From Micromonospora sp. ATCC 39149 (GTDB lineage Bacteria > Actinomycetota > Actinomycetes > Mycobacteriales > Micromonosporaceae), in contig NZ_GG657738.1 in assembly GCF_000158815.1 (NCBI RefSeq), positions 3,124,928 to 3,188,927 on the forward strand: a stretch of DNA of 64,000 nucleotides, read 5' to 3'. The position numbers were made by a program, and so were the translations under genes. The notes below the pieces were generated by a model. The model saw only the letters and a list, made by a program, of their open reading frames with translations, was not told the origin of the DNA and made no database searches. Positions 36,925 to 46,716 of the stretch are shown here, piece by piece (positions within the stretch are counted from its first letter, which is position 1; the number at the start of each line of letters is the position of its first letter).

Positions 36925-36941
36925 CTACATGACGTATGTAG
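36925..36941. promoter_or_regulatory. LysR binding site CTACAT-N5-ATGTAG
   Basis: Perfect 6-bp arms lie between the divergent cyclase and LysR genes, 10 bp before the LysR start. The size (T-N11-A within the arms) is typical for LysR-type regulators. Confidence 0.75.
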
Positions 36942-36950
36942 CATTTCTGA

Positions 36951-37856
36951 ATGCAGATCGATCCGCGGCGACTGGCCATCCTCGGTGCCGTGGCCAACGC
37001 AGGCGGGGTTCTCGCGGCGGCCACCGTGCTGCACCTGACCCCGTCGGCAGTGTCCCAGCACATCGCCCGCCTGGAAGCCGAGACCGGCGTGACACTGCTC
37101 GACCGGTCGCGGCTCGGCGGGCGACGGGCTGCCGGCCTCACACCGGCCGGACGGCTCCTCGCCGCGCACGCCGGGCGCCTCGCCGAGACCCTCGCCGCCG
37201 CCGAGCGGGAACTCGCCGCGCTGACCGGGCAGGTGACCGGGCCCGTCAGCGTTGGGGCCTTCCCGACAGCGATCCGGCACCTGGTGGCGCCGGCCGCCAC
37301 CGCGGTGGCCGCGACGAACCCGAACGTCGAGGTCCGTATCCGTCAACTTGAACGCGAGCCCGGCCTGGCCGCGCTGCAGGCCGGCGGTCTCGATCTACTG
37401 ATCGTCGAGGCCGGCCCGATCGATCCGCCCACGAACCTGCCCGGTCTGCGCGCGATACGACTGCTTGACGATCCTTACCAGATCGTTTTCCCCGAGCAGT
37501 GGGCTCCAGTGGCCGGCATCGAAGCCCTGCTGACCCGGCCCTGGATCGACGGGCCACCAGGCTCCGCGTCGCACCGGGCGCTCGACCGGATCGCGACCCG
37601 CTACAACGCCGTGCTCAACCGCGTACACGAATGCCTGGAGTTCCCCGCCACGCTCGCCGTCGTCGCAGCTGGGCTCGCGGCGGCCGTGGTCCCCGCGCTC
37701 GCCCTACCCACCCACAAACAGACCACCATCGAGGCGCTCCACGAGCCCCACGTCGGAGCCCGCCGAATCGACATGGTCCACAGGCATGGCCGGCACGAGC
37801 CGAGCCCCGCTACCGAACTGGTCGCCCAGGCGATTATCACCCAGGCCGACCAGTGA
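36951..37856 (+). CDS. LysR-family transcriptional regulator
   Basis: The 301-residue protein starts at ATG 36951. The N-terminal winged helix has 'RRLAILGAVANAGGVLAAATVLHLTPSAVSQHIARLEAE' (in parts, about 4-45). The substrate-binding domain begins near 'GPVSVGAFPTAIRHLVAPAA' and ends in 'HRHGRHEPSPATELVAQAI'. It is divergent from the cyclase gene across a CTACAT-N5-ATGTAG site, the usual arrangement of a LysR activator and its target. The effector is unknown. Confidence 0.92.
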   Translation: MQIDPRRLAILGAVANAGGVLAAATVLHLTPSAVSQHIARLEAETGVTLLDRSRLGGRRAAGLTPAGRLLAAHAGRLAETLAAAERELAALTGQVTGPVSVGAFPTAIRHLVAPAATAVAATNPNVEVRIRQLEREPGLAALQAGGLDLLIVEAGPIDPPTNLPGLRAIRLLDDPYQIVFPEQWAPVAGIEALLTRPWIDGPPGSASHRALDRIATRYNAVLNRVHECLEFPATLAVVAAGLAAAVVPALALPTHKQTTIEALHEPHVGARRIDMVHRHGRHEPSPATELVAQAIITQADQ

Positions 37857-37857
37857 A

Positions 37858-37999
37858 CAATGGCGGCCGGCAGGGCCGGCTGGCCGGCTACGTCCGCGTC
37901 AAGGACATCCTCGGACTGCCGGCAAAGCAGCACGACGAGGCACTCGACCCGGGCCTGATCGCCCGCCCCTCGCTCGACAGCCCTGCGCGATCCGGCTGA
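37858..37999 (+). pseudogene. Remnant of a CorC/HlyC-type (CBS-domain) membrane protein
   Basis: About 45 codons read 'GRLAGYVRVKDILGLPAK', resembling the CBS-domain stretch of CNNM/CorC-family transporters ('GYLHVKDLLGL'), then 'DPGLIARPSLDSPARSG' and a stop. No start and no transmembrane part are present. It looks like a short decayed fragment next to LysR. Confidence 0.4.
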
Positions 38000-38111
38000 A
38001 CCGCCCCGCATCCAGTGGCAGGCCGGCGACGCGAAATGGCTGTCGTGTTCTCACGCCGCGCCATCGGCAGCCGACCAAGCGACCCCCGCTTGTCGAGCCG
38101 GGAAAGGCAGG

Positions 38112-40778
38112 CTAGCTGCGTTCCCGCGCTCGGACGGTGTCGGAGGCCGGCCAGGCGCGGACGATGCGCACTGTTTGGACGAGCACAACCGGGATCGCGG
38201 CGAGGGACAGCGCGACAGCCCAGTCGCCGGCACGGAGCGTGGTGAGGTCGAGCAGATCCCGCATGGCGGGTACGCCGAGGACCAGCGACTCGAGCGCGAT
38301 GGTCAGCGCGAGGGCTGCCCACAGGTAGGGGTTCCTGGTGGCGCCGCGGAAGCCGGAGCCAATGTTGGTGCGGGCGTTGAATACCGCAAGCAGCTGCGCG
38401 GACGTGAGGGTGACGAACGTCATGGTCCGGGCGTGGTCGAGGTCGAGGTTCATGACCTTGCTGGCGAGCAGGTAGGCGGTGAGGGCGACGGCGGCGACGA
38501 GTGTGCCGTGGATGAGGATGCGGCGCACTGTGCCGGCGCCCAGTACGGGTTCACTCTTGGACCGCGGCGGTTCGCGCATGGCCTCGTCACTGCTGGGTTC
38601 GAGTGCCAGGGCGAACGAGGGGATGACGTCGATGATGAGGTTGTTCCAGAGAATCATGAGCCCGACGATCGGGGCGTCGAGGCCGAGGGCGAGGGCGACG
38701 GTGACGACGAGCGCCACCGACAGGTGCCAGGAGAACAGGAACTGGCCGAAGCGGCGGATGTTGGCGAAGATGCGCCGGCCTTCCTGGATGGCGTGTTCGA
38801 TGGTGCTGAAGTCGTCGGTCGTCAAGACGATGTCGGCGGCTTCGCGGGCGACATCGGTGCCGGTGCGGCCCATGGCGATGCCGACATCGGCTTGTCGGAG
38901 GGCGGGTGCGTCGTTGACGCCGTCGCCGGTGACGGCGACGACCCCGCCGGTGGCCTGCAAGGCACGTACAAGGCGCAGCTTCTGCTCCGGCGCGACCCGG
39001 GCGAACACGTCGCTGTCGCGGATCTCGCGGGCGAGCGCGTCGTCGTCGAGCCGGTCGAGTTCCGGACCGGTGATGGCTCGGTCGGCGCGTAACCCGACCT
39101 CGCGGGCGACGGCGGCGGCGGTGCGGGGTTGGTCCCCCGTGATCATGACCACCCGGATGCCGGCCCGGTGGCAGGCCCTGACCGCGTCGACAGCTGCCGG
39201 GCGGGGAGGGTCGATCATGCCTACCACGCCGAGCGGGTCGACCGCGTCGAACACCTGGTTGTCGTCGCCGCTGGCAGCGGGCGCGCGGCCGGCGCCGATG
39301 GCGAGCGTACGCAGTGCCCGGCTGCTCATGTCGTGCACGCGAGCGAGGAGCTCGGCGTGCTGCTGAGGGTCGAGTAGCACCTCCGGGGCGCCTTTGGCGT
39401 GTACGGTGCCGTCGGTGACGACGGCCATGCGCTTGGTGGACGAGTCGAACGGGACCTCGGCGCGGCGGGTGTGCTCGACGCGGAGCGTGCGCCAGTCGAG
39501 TCCGTTAGCTTGCCCGCCGAGAAGGAGGGCGACCTCGGTGGGGTCACCGACCGGGGTGCCGTCGGGGGAGATGTCAGCGTCGTTGCAGATCACCGCGCTC
39601 TGCCACAGCGCCCGCTCGTCGACGCCGTCGGCGAGCGCAACCTCCACCACGTGCATCTCGTTGGCGGTGAGGGTGCCCGTCTTGTCCGCGGCGATGACAT
39701 TGGTGCTGCCAAGGGTCTCCACGGTGGGTAGCCGGCGTACGAGGGCGTGCGCGCGGGCCATGCGGCGCATCCCGACGGTGAGGGTGAGCGTGGCCACGGC
39801 GGGCAGACCCTCGGGGACGATCGCGACGGCCAGAGCGATCGCAACCTCGATCACCTCCTCGACGTCGAGGCCGCGCACCAGCCCCAGACCGACGAGAGCG
39901 GCGGCCAGGCCGACGACAACCAGCGACAGAATTCGGCCCAGTTGCTCCAGACCGGCCTTCAGCGGCGCCTGCCCGGTGTCCGTCGACGCCGCCAGGTCGG
40001 CGATGTGGCCGACCTCCGTTGCCGGCCCGGTGGCGACCACGACCCCCCGGCCGCGACCGGCGCGGACCGTGGTGCCGCTGTACAGCATGTTCGTGCGATC
40101 GGCGATCGGCGTGTCCCGTGGCACCGGCTCGACCGTCTTGACGACGGCCTCGCTCTCGCCGGTGAGGGCAGACTCCTCGACGGTGAGGTCTTCGGCCTCC
40201 AGGACGCGAATGTCGGCAGGCACCTGGTCACCTGCCTCGACCGATACGAGATCGCCCGGCACCAGTTCCACCGCGTCGATCTCCTCACGGCGGTCCTGGC
40301 GCTTCACGTCGGCTCGGGTCGCGGTGAGGTGGCGAAGTGCCTCCATCGATCGCAGGGCCCGCAACTCGGTGACAAAACCGACGATGGTGTTGGCGATGAT
40401 GACCACCGCGACGGCTGCGGCCTCCAACGTCTCACCGATGACCAGCCCTGCCACGACCGCGGCGGCGAGAAGCACGATCACGACGCTGCGGACCTGATCG
40501 AGCAGAATTCGCCAGCTTGATCGCTGCGTGGGCATGGCCAGCGCGTTGCGCCCTGCTACAGCCCGCCGCCGGTTGACCTCATCCGAGGCGAGGCCACGTT
40601 CCGGGTCGACGTCGAGGCGGGCCAGCACATCGACGCCGGCAAGGCCGTGCGGGGCCTCCACGCGCCACTTCCGCGCTCGTGGCTCCTGATGCCGCACGTG
40701 GGACGCCGACGTGTTGCCCGGATCGCGCGCGGAGGCGCTCACCTGGTCAGTTCTCCGACTTTCACAACACCGGGCCAC
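38112..40778 (-). CDS. P2-type cation-transporting ATPase (Ca2+/Mn2+-like)
   Basis: The 888-residue pump has the full P-type layout: actuator 'LTGES' (about 210), M4 'AIVPEGLPAVATL' (about 324-336), phosphorylation motif DKTGTLT (about 369-375), nucleotide 'KGAPEVLL', 'MITGDQPRTAAAVA' and the hinge 'VAVTGDGVNDAPALRQADVGIAMG'. M6 reads 'ILWNNLIIDVIPS' with Asn and Asp as candidate ligands, fitting P2A calcium pumps and mycobacterial CtpF. About ten transmembrane helices are visible. The first 40 residues are Arg-rich and atypical, so the true start may lie downstream (e.g. GTG 40661). It appears monocistronic. Confidence 0.9.
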   Translation of the reverse strand: MARCCESRRTDQVSASARDPGNTSASHVRHQEPRARKWRVEAPHGLAGVDVLARLDVDPERGLASDEVNRRRAVAGRNALAMPTQRSSWRILLDQVRSVVIVLLAAAVVAGLVIGETLEAAAVAVVIIANTIVGFVTELRALRSMEALRHLTATRADVKRQDRREEIDAVELVPGDLVSVEAGDQVPADIRVLEAEDLTVEESALTGESEAVVKTVEPVPRDTPIADRTNMLYSGTTVRAGRGRGVVVATGPATEVGHIADLAASTDTGQAPLKAGLEQLGRILSLVVVGLAAALVGLGLVRGLDVEEVIEVAIALAVAIVPEGLPAVATLTLTVGMRRMARAHALVRRLPTVETLGSTNVIAADKTGTLTANEMHVVEVALADGVDERALWQSAVICNDADISPDGTPVGDPTEVALLLGGQANGLDWRTLRVEHTRRAEVPFDSSTKRMAVVTDGTVHAKGAPEVLLDPQQHAELLARVHDMSSRALRTLAIGAGRAPAASGDDNQVFDAVDPLGVVGMIDPPRPAAVDAVRACHRAGIRVVMITGDQPRTAAAVAREVGLRADRAITGPELDRLDDDALAREIRDSDVFARVAPEQKLRLVRALQATGGVVAVTGDGVNDAPALRQADVGIAMGRTGTDVAREAADIVLTTDDFSTIEHAIQEGRRIFANIRRFGQFLFSWHLSVALVVTVALALGLDAPIVGLMILWNNLIIDVIPSFALALEPSSDEAMREPPRSKSEPVLGAGTVRRILIHGTLVAAVALTAYLLASKVMNLDLDHARTMTFVTLTSAQLLAVFNARTNIGSGFRGATRNPYLWAALALTIALESLVLGVPAMRDLLDLTTLRAGDWAVALSLAAIPVVLVQTVRIVRAWPASDTVRARERS

Positions 40779-41345
40779 CGATCCGGTTGCCCGCTGTTGT
40801 CACGGGAATCGAGCACAGGTCGCGGTCAACTGCCGCAACGGTTTCCGCCGACTGTGGGCTTCGCCTGGCCCGCGAGACGCACACGAGAAGCTCGCGCGGC
40901 TGTCCCGGCCCATGCCCGGCAGGAGGCGCATCGCGCTGCTGCCCGTTACCTGGTGACCGCCGCGCCATGGGTTCATGCTGCCGTACCACCGACCACGAGG
41001 CGGGCGTTTCAGCCGCCGGGGCTCACCCCGGGTTGGTGATGGCGGACCTCTTTGTATGCCTGCCGCTGATCGCCCTCTCGGATCTGCCCGCAGGCGGGGC
41101 GGTTGTCGGGCGGTCCCTGCCACGGTTCAGAGGATCACCAGTGTCGGCGCGGCGAGCCCGCCCGCTGCCTCGCTGACGGTGGAGTCTGCCGGGTCCGGGG
41201 GACCGGATGTGGCATGGGGCTTGCCGAGATCCTGCACGAGGTTGCCGAGCGGGGTGGGGAACTGGCCGCCCGCACCAGCATCTCAACAACAGGTCAGCAG
41301 GTACGACCGAAGATCGTCAAGGCGGTCAACACGCCGTAGGGCTCG
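40779..41345. other. Region without a recognisable gene
   Basis: About 570 bp between the P-type ATPase start and the end of the ABC operon. A plus-strand frame near 41212-41339 ('LAEILHEVAERGGELAART') looks protein-like but has no start of its own and matches nothing I know. The remainder is Arg/Pro-rich shadow. Confidence 0.4.
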
Positions 41346-42065
41346 CTACGACCCCGCCGGAGGCGGGAGGTCGACGACGCGGGTGGCCCAGCGGGTCATC
41401 AGGGCCGGGTCGTGGGTGATGAGCAGGACGGCGGCGTGGTGCTGCCGTTGGTAGTCGGTGATGACGCCGGCGAGGTGCGCCTGGGTGGAGGCGTCGAGCA
41501 TGGCAGTGGCCTCGTCGCAGAGCAGGTACGCGGGCCGGTGCACCAGCGCCCGGGCGAGGCAGGCGCGTTGCAGTTGGCCGTCGCTGACGGCGTGCGGGCG
41601 GCGGGTGAGCAGGTCCGGGGTGAGGCCGACCAGCTCGGCCAGCTCCGCTGCCTGGGCCCGCGCCTCGTCCTTGCCGGTGCCGGTGGCGCGTAGCGGTTCG
41701 GCGACGATGTCGGCGAGGCTGAGCCGCGGGTCGGTGGCGGCACGGGGACTCTGGAAGAGGATCGCGACCCGGGTACGGATCGCGGCGGGTAGCCGGTGGC
41801 GCGCTCCGACCACGGGTCTGCCGTCGAAGGTGACGTGCCCGGCGTCGGGCGTGTGCAGCAGGCCCAGGACGCGGGCGAGGGTCGACTTGCCGCTGCCCGA
41901 CGGACCGCGCAGCCCGACCGTCTCGCCGGGGGCGAGGTGCAGGTCGACCCGGTCGAGGACGCTCTGTCGCCCGAAGGAAAGGCTGACCTGGTGGGCGGCG
42001 AGGCCGGCGGACGGGACGGCGCTGGAACCGGTACCGCCCATGGTCTGCGTCGTGGGGGCGGTCAT
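41346..42065 (-). CDS. ABC importer ATP-binding protein (NikE/DppF-like)
   Basis: A 239-residue ATPase: Walker A GPSGSGKS (about 55-62), Q-loop 'ILFQSPRAATDPRLSL', signature VSDGQLQRACLAR (Asp in place of the first Gly of SGGQ), Walker B YLLCDEATAMLD (about 189-200) and switch 'LLITHDPAL'. It is the short form, lacking the oligopeptide-binding C-terminal tail of DppF. Last gene of a five-gene operon; its start overlaps the upstream ATPase by 4 nt. The altered signature deserves a look but is within what this family tolerates. Confidence 0.88.
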   Translation of the reverse strand: MTAPTTQTMGGTGSSAVPSAGLAAHQVSLSFGRQSVLDRVDLHLAPGETVGLRGPSGSGKSTLARVLGLLHTPDAGHVTFDGRPVVGARHRLPAAIRTRVAILFQSPRAATDPRLSLADIVAEPLRATGTGKDEARAQAAELAELVGLTPDLLTRRPHAVSDGQLQRACLARALVHRPAYLLCDEATAMLDASTQAHLAGVITDYQRQHHAAVLLITHDPALMTRWATRVVDLPPPAGS

Positions 42066-43072
42066 GCGCGTGCTCCGGTGCTCGTCGGGTGGTGGCAGGC
42101 GACCCGGCCGGCGCCGTCGCGGCCGAGGGCAGGCGGGGTGTGGCAGGTGTCGGTGGCACGGTCGCAGCGGGGCGCGAAGGCGCAGCCCGCGGGCAGGTCG
42201 GTGAGCATCGGCGGGTGTCCCGCGACGGGTCGAAAGGCACGGTCGGGCAGCGCGTCGAGCAGCCCGGCGGTGTAGGGGTGGGCGGGTGCGTCGAACAGTG
42301 CGGCGGTGGGCCGGTGTTCGACGATGCGGCTGGCGTACATGACGGCGACAGTGTCGGCGACGCGGCGGGCGGCGGCGAGGTCGTGGGTGATGAGCAGGAC
42401 GGCGGCGCCGCCGTCGCAGCGGCGGCGCAGCAGGTCGAGCGTGTGGTCGACCAGCGGTCGGTCGAGGCCGGTTGTCGGCTCGTCGGCAAGCAGGAGCGGT
42501 GGGTCGGGGGCGAGGGCGAGGGCGGTGGCGAGGCGCTGGGCCATGCCGCCGGACAGCTCGTGCGGATAGCGGTCGAGGTCGTTTGGGTCGAGGCCGACGT
42601 CGGCGGCGATCCGGTCGGCGACCACGGGGGCGTCACGGCGGGTGTGGCCGTGGGCTCGGAGGGTCTCCTCCAGCAGCCTCCGGCCGGTCCGGACCGGGGT
42701 CAGGGCGGTGGCCGGGCTCTGCGGCACCAACCCCACGGCCCGGCCGCGGACGGCACGGGCGAGGTGGCGCTCACCGCAGCCGACCAGGTCAACCGGATCC
42801 CCGGTGGGCGGTCGCAGGTGCGCGCGGCCGGTGACGACGGCGTTGCCGGGCAGCAGGCCGAGCAGGGCGTGGGCGAGCACGGACTTCCCGCAGCCGGACT
42901 CCCCCACAACGGCGAGGAGTTCCCCAGGGTGCAGGGTCAGGTGCAGGTCGGTGACGGCGTGCACCGTGGCGTCACCGAGGCGGAAGCGGACGCTCAGCCC
43001 CTCAACTTTCAGCAGGGCATGCTGGGGGCCGTCGACGGTGACGGTCGTGGCGGAGAGAACGGTGGTGGTCAC
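42062..43072 (-). CDS. ABC importer ATP-binding protein (NikD/DppD-like)
   Basis: A 336-residue ATPase: Walker A GESGCGKS (about 58-65), signature LSGGMAQR (about 168-175), Walker B LLLADEPTTGLD (about 188-199) and 'LLITHDLAAARRVAD'. The C-terminal oligopeptide/dipeptide extension 'LPAGCAFAPRCDRATDTC' is present, with its Cys residues. It works with the NikE-like ATPase and the two permeases of the operon. It overlaps both neighbours by 4 nt. Confidence 0.9.
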   Translation of the reverse strand: MTTTVLSATTVTVDGPQHALLKVEGLSVRFRLGDATVHAVTDLHLTLHPGELLAVVGESGCGKSVLAHALLGLLPGNAVVTGRAHLRPPTGDPVDLVGCGERHLARAVRGRAVGLVPQSPATALTPVRTGRRLLEETLRAHGHTRRDAPVVADRIAADVGLDPNDLDRYPHELSGGMAQRLATALALAPDPPLLLADEPTTGLDRPLVDHTLDLLRRRCDGGAAVLLITHDLAAARRVADTVAVMYASRIVEHRPTAALFDAPAHPYTAGLLDALPDRAFRPVAGHPPMLTDLPAGCAFAPRCDRATDTCHTPPALGRDGAGRVACHHPTSTGARA

Positions 43073-43968
43073 AGGTTCAGCTCCGCTCGTACGCGGGGAT
43101 CGAGGCGGTCACGCCACCGGTCGGTCAATACGGCGAGGGCGAGCGTGACCGCGACGAGGACGAGGCCGGGGACGATGCTGGACCACCAGGCCCCGGTGAG
43201 CAGGGACCGCTGCCCGTCGTTGATCATGTTGCCGATCGAGGCCAGATGCGGTGGCAGCCCGAGGCCGAGGAAGGACAGGGCGGTCTCGTGCCACACGGCG
43301 TGCGGCACCATCAGGGTGGTGGCCAGTGCCAGGCGGGGCAGCACGTGCGGCAGCAGGTGCCGGGTGAGCACGCGAATGCGGGAGGCGCCGCCGGAAACCG
43401 CCGCGTCGATGAACGGCCGGGTACGCAGGCTGAGCAGTTCGGAGCGGACGATGCGGGCGGTGGACAGCCAGTGCGTCAGCCCGATGGACAGGATCACCGC
43501 GCCGAGGCTGGGCCGCAGCATCGCGACGATGAAGATGCCCAGCAGCAGGTGCGGCAGGGCCGCGATGGTGTCCACGATCCGCATGAGCACCCGGTCGACC
43601 CGGCCGCCGACGGTGCCGGCAACCGCGCCGACCAGGCCGCCGATGACCGTGGCCACGAGCGCGGCGACCGCGCCGACGAGCAGGGAGACCCGCAGCCCGT
43701 AGAGGCTACGGTGGGCGACGTCGCGACCGAGCTCGTCGGTGCCGGCCAGGTGCGCCCAGGACGGCGCCAGGCGGGTACCGGCCAGGTCGACCGCGCTCTG
43801 GTCGAGTGGCCACAGCAGTGGGGCGAGCAGGCATGCGGCGATCGCGGTGGTGAGCACGGCGGCGGCCACACCCTGGCCGACTCGGCCCCTTCTCGGCCGT
43901 GCTGCCGGGCGGCTGGGCCGGGGCGTCCGCGTCGGTGTGTTGATCGGGGGTGGGGCGAGGTCAGTCAT
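43069..43968 (-). CDS. ABC importer permease (NikC/DppC-like)
   Basis: About 299 residues from ATG 43968, which overlaps the stop of the upstream permease by 8 nt. It has about six membrane segments. The N-terminal DppC domain contains 'HLAGTDELGRDVAHRSLYGLRVSL' in parts. The EAA loop is around 'RSELLSLRTRPFIDAAVSGGAS' and 'LSFLGLGLPPHLASIGNMI' closes the BPD_transp fold. It forms the membrane channel with the NikB-like permease. Confidence 0.9.
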   Translation of the reverse strand: MTDLAPPPINTPTRTPRPSRPAARPRRGRVGQGVAAAVLTTAIAACLLAPLLWPLDQSAVDLAGTRLAPSWAHLAGTDELGRDVAHRSLYGLRVSLLVGAVAALVATVIGGLVGAVAGTVGGRVDRVLMRIVDTIAALPHLLLGIFIVAMLRPSLGAVILSIGLTHWLSTARIVRSELLSLRTRPFIDAAVSGGASRIRVLTRHLLPHVLPRLALATTLMVPHAVWHETALSFLGLGLPPHLASIGNMINDGQRSLLTGAWWSSIVPGLVLVAVTLALAVLTDRWRDRLDPRVRAELNL

Positions 43969-44995
43969 CGAGGCGTACCCGGGGGTCGGCGGCGGCGTAG
44001 GCAAGATCGGTGGCCAGGTTCGCGGTCAGGACGACGACGGTGGTGGCCAGGGTCGTCGCGGCCAGCAGCGGGAAGTCGCTGCCCAGGGCGGCCTGTACGG
44101 TGACCGCGCCGAGGCCGGGCAGGGAGAACACGGTTTCCACCAGCACCGCGCCGCCGACGAGTTCGGGCAGGTGGGTGCCGACCAGGGTGAGGAACGGCAG
44201 CAGCGCGGTCCGCAGGGCGTGGCCGAACAGGACGGTGCGGCCGGGCAGCCCGCGTGCCCGCGCGGCGAGGACGTGGTCGTCGCGGAGGCTGTCGGCGACG
44301 GCGTCGCGGATGAAGAGCACGAACCACGGCGCCTGGGCGATCGCCAGCACGGTGACCGGCAGGACCAGGTGCCGGGCCACGTCGGCAGGGTCGGTGGCGG
44401 TGGCGGTGACGTCGGTGAGCCCGCCGGCCGGCAGCCAGCCCAGGCTGAGGGCGAACACCGCGATCGCGGCCAGGCCGATCCAGAACACCGGCATCGACTG
44501 CACCGCGTACGCGACGGCGCGCAGGCCCCGGTCGAACCAGCCACCCCGCCGGTACGCGGCCAGGGTGCCCAGCAGCAGGCTCGCTACCAGCACCAGGGCG
44601 AGAGCCACGCCGACGAGCAGCAGCGTCCACCCGGCGCGGGCGGCGAGCACGTCGGCGACCGGTTCGTGGCGGCTGGTCGACCAGCCGAGGTCGCCGCAGA
44701 GCAGGTTGCCCAGCCAGCGGGCGTACTGCACCGGCAGCGGGTCGTCGACGCCCCAGTTGTCGCGGATCTGCGCGAGGTTCTCCTCGCTGGTGGTGAACGC
44801 CGCCGCGCCCGCGTACTGCTGCGCGGGGTCGACGGGCGAGGCGGCGCCGAGGGCGAACATGCTCATGCTGGTCGCGGCTAGGACCGGCACGGCCACCAGC
44901 GCCCGGCGCCGGATCACCCGGCCGGCGCCGGCGAGCCGCCGCCGGCGGATCGGTGTCCTCGGGGCCGGCCCGCTGACCGGGAGGGACGCGGTCAC
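43961..44995 (-). CDS. ABC importer permease (NikB/DppB-like)
   Basis: About 344 residues from GTG 44995, overlapping the binding-protein stop by 4 nt (GTGA). The N-terminus is basic (TPIRRRR), followed by six membrane segments. The DppB signature is seen in 'VDDPLPVQYARWLGNLLCGDLGWS' in parts and the EAA-loop 'LRDDHVLAARARGLPGRTVLFGHALR' in parts, ending in 'FSLPGLGAVTVQAALGSDFPLLAAT'. It is the partner of the NikC-like permease. Confidence 0.9.
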   Translation of the reverse strand: MTASLPVSGPAPRTPIRRRRLAGAGRVIRRRALVAVPVLAATSMSMFALGAASPVDPAQQYAGAAAFTTSEENLAQIRDNWGVDDPLPVQYARWLGNLLCGDLGWSTSRHEPVADVLAARAGWTLLLVGVALALVLVASLLLGTLAAYRRGGWFDRGLRAVAYAVQSMPVFWIGLAAIAVFALSLGWLPAGGLTDVTATATDPADVARHLVLPVTVLAIAQAPWFVLFIRDAVADSLRDDHVLAARARGLPGRTVLFGHALRTALLPFLTLVGTHLPELVGGAVLVETVFSLPGLGAVTVQAALGSDFPLLAATTLATTVVVLTANLATDLAYAAADPRVRLDD

Positions 44996-46589
44996 GGTTT
45001 CCTGGTCCAGGTTTGGACGTTCCACCAGAGGCTGTTGGCGACGTCGTGCTCGTGCGGCTCCACCCGCGGCGTCACTCCCGCGACCGTGTCCTTCACGACG
45101 TAGGTGTGCTGGAGGTAGGTGAGGAACACCCACGGCGCGTCGGCGGTGAGCTGCTTCTGGAACGCCGCGTACGCCGCCTTGCGCACGGCCGGGTCGGCGT
45201 TGTCCCGGCCCTGCTGCAGTGCCGTGTCGGTGGCCGGGGACCGGTAGGAGCCGGGGTTGAAGAAGCCCTGGCCGGCGAAGGCGGAGCCGAACAGCTTGTA
45301 GGAGACGAAGTCCGGGTCGTACGGGGTGCCGTACCCCATGATCAGCGCGTCGGTCTTCATCCGGGGGGTGATCGCGTCCCAGGTCAGGCCCTCCGGCGTC
45401 ACCTTGATGCCGACCTTCTTCGCGTCCGCGGTGACCGCGAGGGCGAGTTCCTTGCGCAGGCTGTCGGTGGCCGGGTACATCAGCGTGAACGCGGCCTGCC
45501 GGCCGTCCTTGACACGGATGCCGTCCCGAGCGGTCCGCCAGCCCGCCGCGTCGAGGGCCGCCGTCGCGGCGGCGGGGTCGGCCGAAGGTTTCCCGACGAC
45601 GGACGCCTCGGCGAACTCCGACGACGGCGGCACCGGCCCGAACGCCGGCTCCCCGGCGCCGCCGAGCACGCCAGTCACCATCGCCTGCCGGTTCACGGCG
45701 AGGTTGAGCGCCCGCCGCACCGCCAGGTCCCCCAGGACCGGGTTGTCCATCGGCAGCATCACGCCCCGGTAGTCGGCGGTCGGCACCCGCTGCACCCGAT
45801 AGCCGCCCTGTTCGTCGAAGCCGGCGGCGAGCTTCGGCGCCAGCTCCGCCGCGTCGAACTCCCCGGCCCGCATCCGCTGGGCGCGGACGTTGTCGTCGGC
45901 GACGAACGCCACCACCACACCCGAATTCGCCGGCTTACCGCCCCAGTACGTTTCGTTGGCGGCGAGCACCAGCCGGTCACCCGGGGTCCACGAGATCACC
46001 CGGTACTGTGGCCGGTGCCCACCGGCTTACGGTTGAACTCGGCCTTGTTCACGTCCTGCCCCGTGAACGCCTTCGCCGGTACGATGCCCAGTGCCAACCG
46101 CTGCAGGAACGGCGCGTACGCGTACCGGAGGGTGAACACCACCGTCGACGCATCCGGCGCGGTGACCGAGGCGAGCATGTCCAGGTCCGAACGCAGCGTC
46201 GAGTCGACGGTCGGGTCCAGCACCGCCCGATAGGTGAAGACCACGTCCTGCGCGGTCAACGGGGAGCCGTCGTGGAACCGCACTCCGTCGCGGAGCTTCG
46301 CGGTGACCGTCTTCCCGTCCACGGAGACGGCGGGCAGTTCCCGGGCAAGAGCCGGCACAAGCTGGTTGCCGGCGTCGCGCGCAACCAGGCCGTCGAAGAT
46401 CAACGAACCGCCGTCCACGCCGTAGTTCAGCACCGGATTCAGGGTGTCCGGCTCCCCCGCCGTCGCCACCACGATCGTTCCGGCGGCGTTCGAGCCACCC
46501 GACGGCGTCGCCGACGACGAGCAGCCGGAGACGGCGAGCGCAGCGGCGACGGCCACCGCCGTGACGCGGACGGTCAGGGGCTTGCTCAT
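44992..46589 (-). pseudogene. Frameshifted nickel/peptide ABC importer binding lipoprotein (NikA-like)
   Basis: It starts at ATG 46589 with AGGAG upstream. A lipoprotein signal is clear ('AVAAALAVSGCSSSA', lipobox Cys about 23), followed by the SBP_bac_5 start 'GTIVVATAGEPDTLNP'. At about 46005-46011 the frame breaks: 'NRKPVGTGHSTG' then stop. The next frame resumes with 'VISWTPGDRLVLAANETYWGG' in parts and continues to 44992. A family match (GTGxYxVxSW) is restored by removing two bases. Either the gene is broken or the base calls are wrong; the rest of the operon looks intact. The binding protein would deliver Ni(II)-chelate or peptide to the NikBCDE-like transporter. Confidence 0.85.
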
Positions 46590-46716
46590 GACGTACTCCT
46601 GCGATCGATGTGGTGCGAGCCCGGCACACGCCGGATCGGACAAGCCGTTGCCGCGTGCCCGGTGCGTCGACGGGCCGGTGGTTCAGGTCGGCGGGGACTG
46701 CGCGGCCACAAGCAGG

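Noticed and set aside
38175..39377. Long plus-strand open frames
   Set aside because: They lie antisense to the P-type ATPase, which has all its catalytic motifs in frame.
41212..41339. Frame reading 'LAEILHEVAERGGELAART' as a gene
   Set aside because: It has no plausible start with ribosome site and resembles no family I know.
46005..46011. Programmed frameshift in the NikA-like gene
   Set aside because: No slippery heptamer, internal ribosome site or downstream structure is evident; mutation or read error is simpler.
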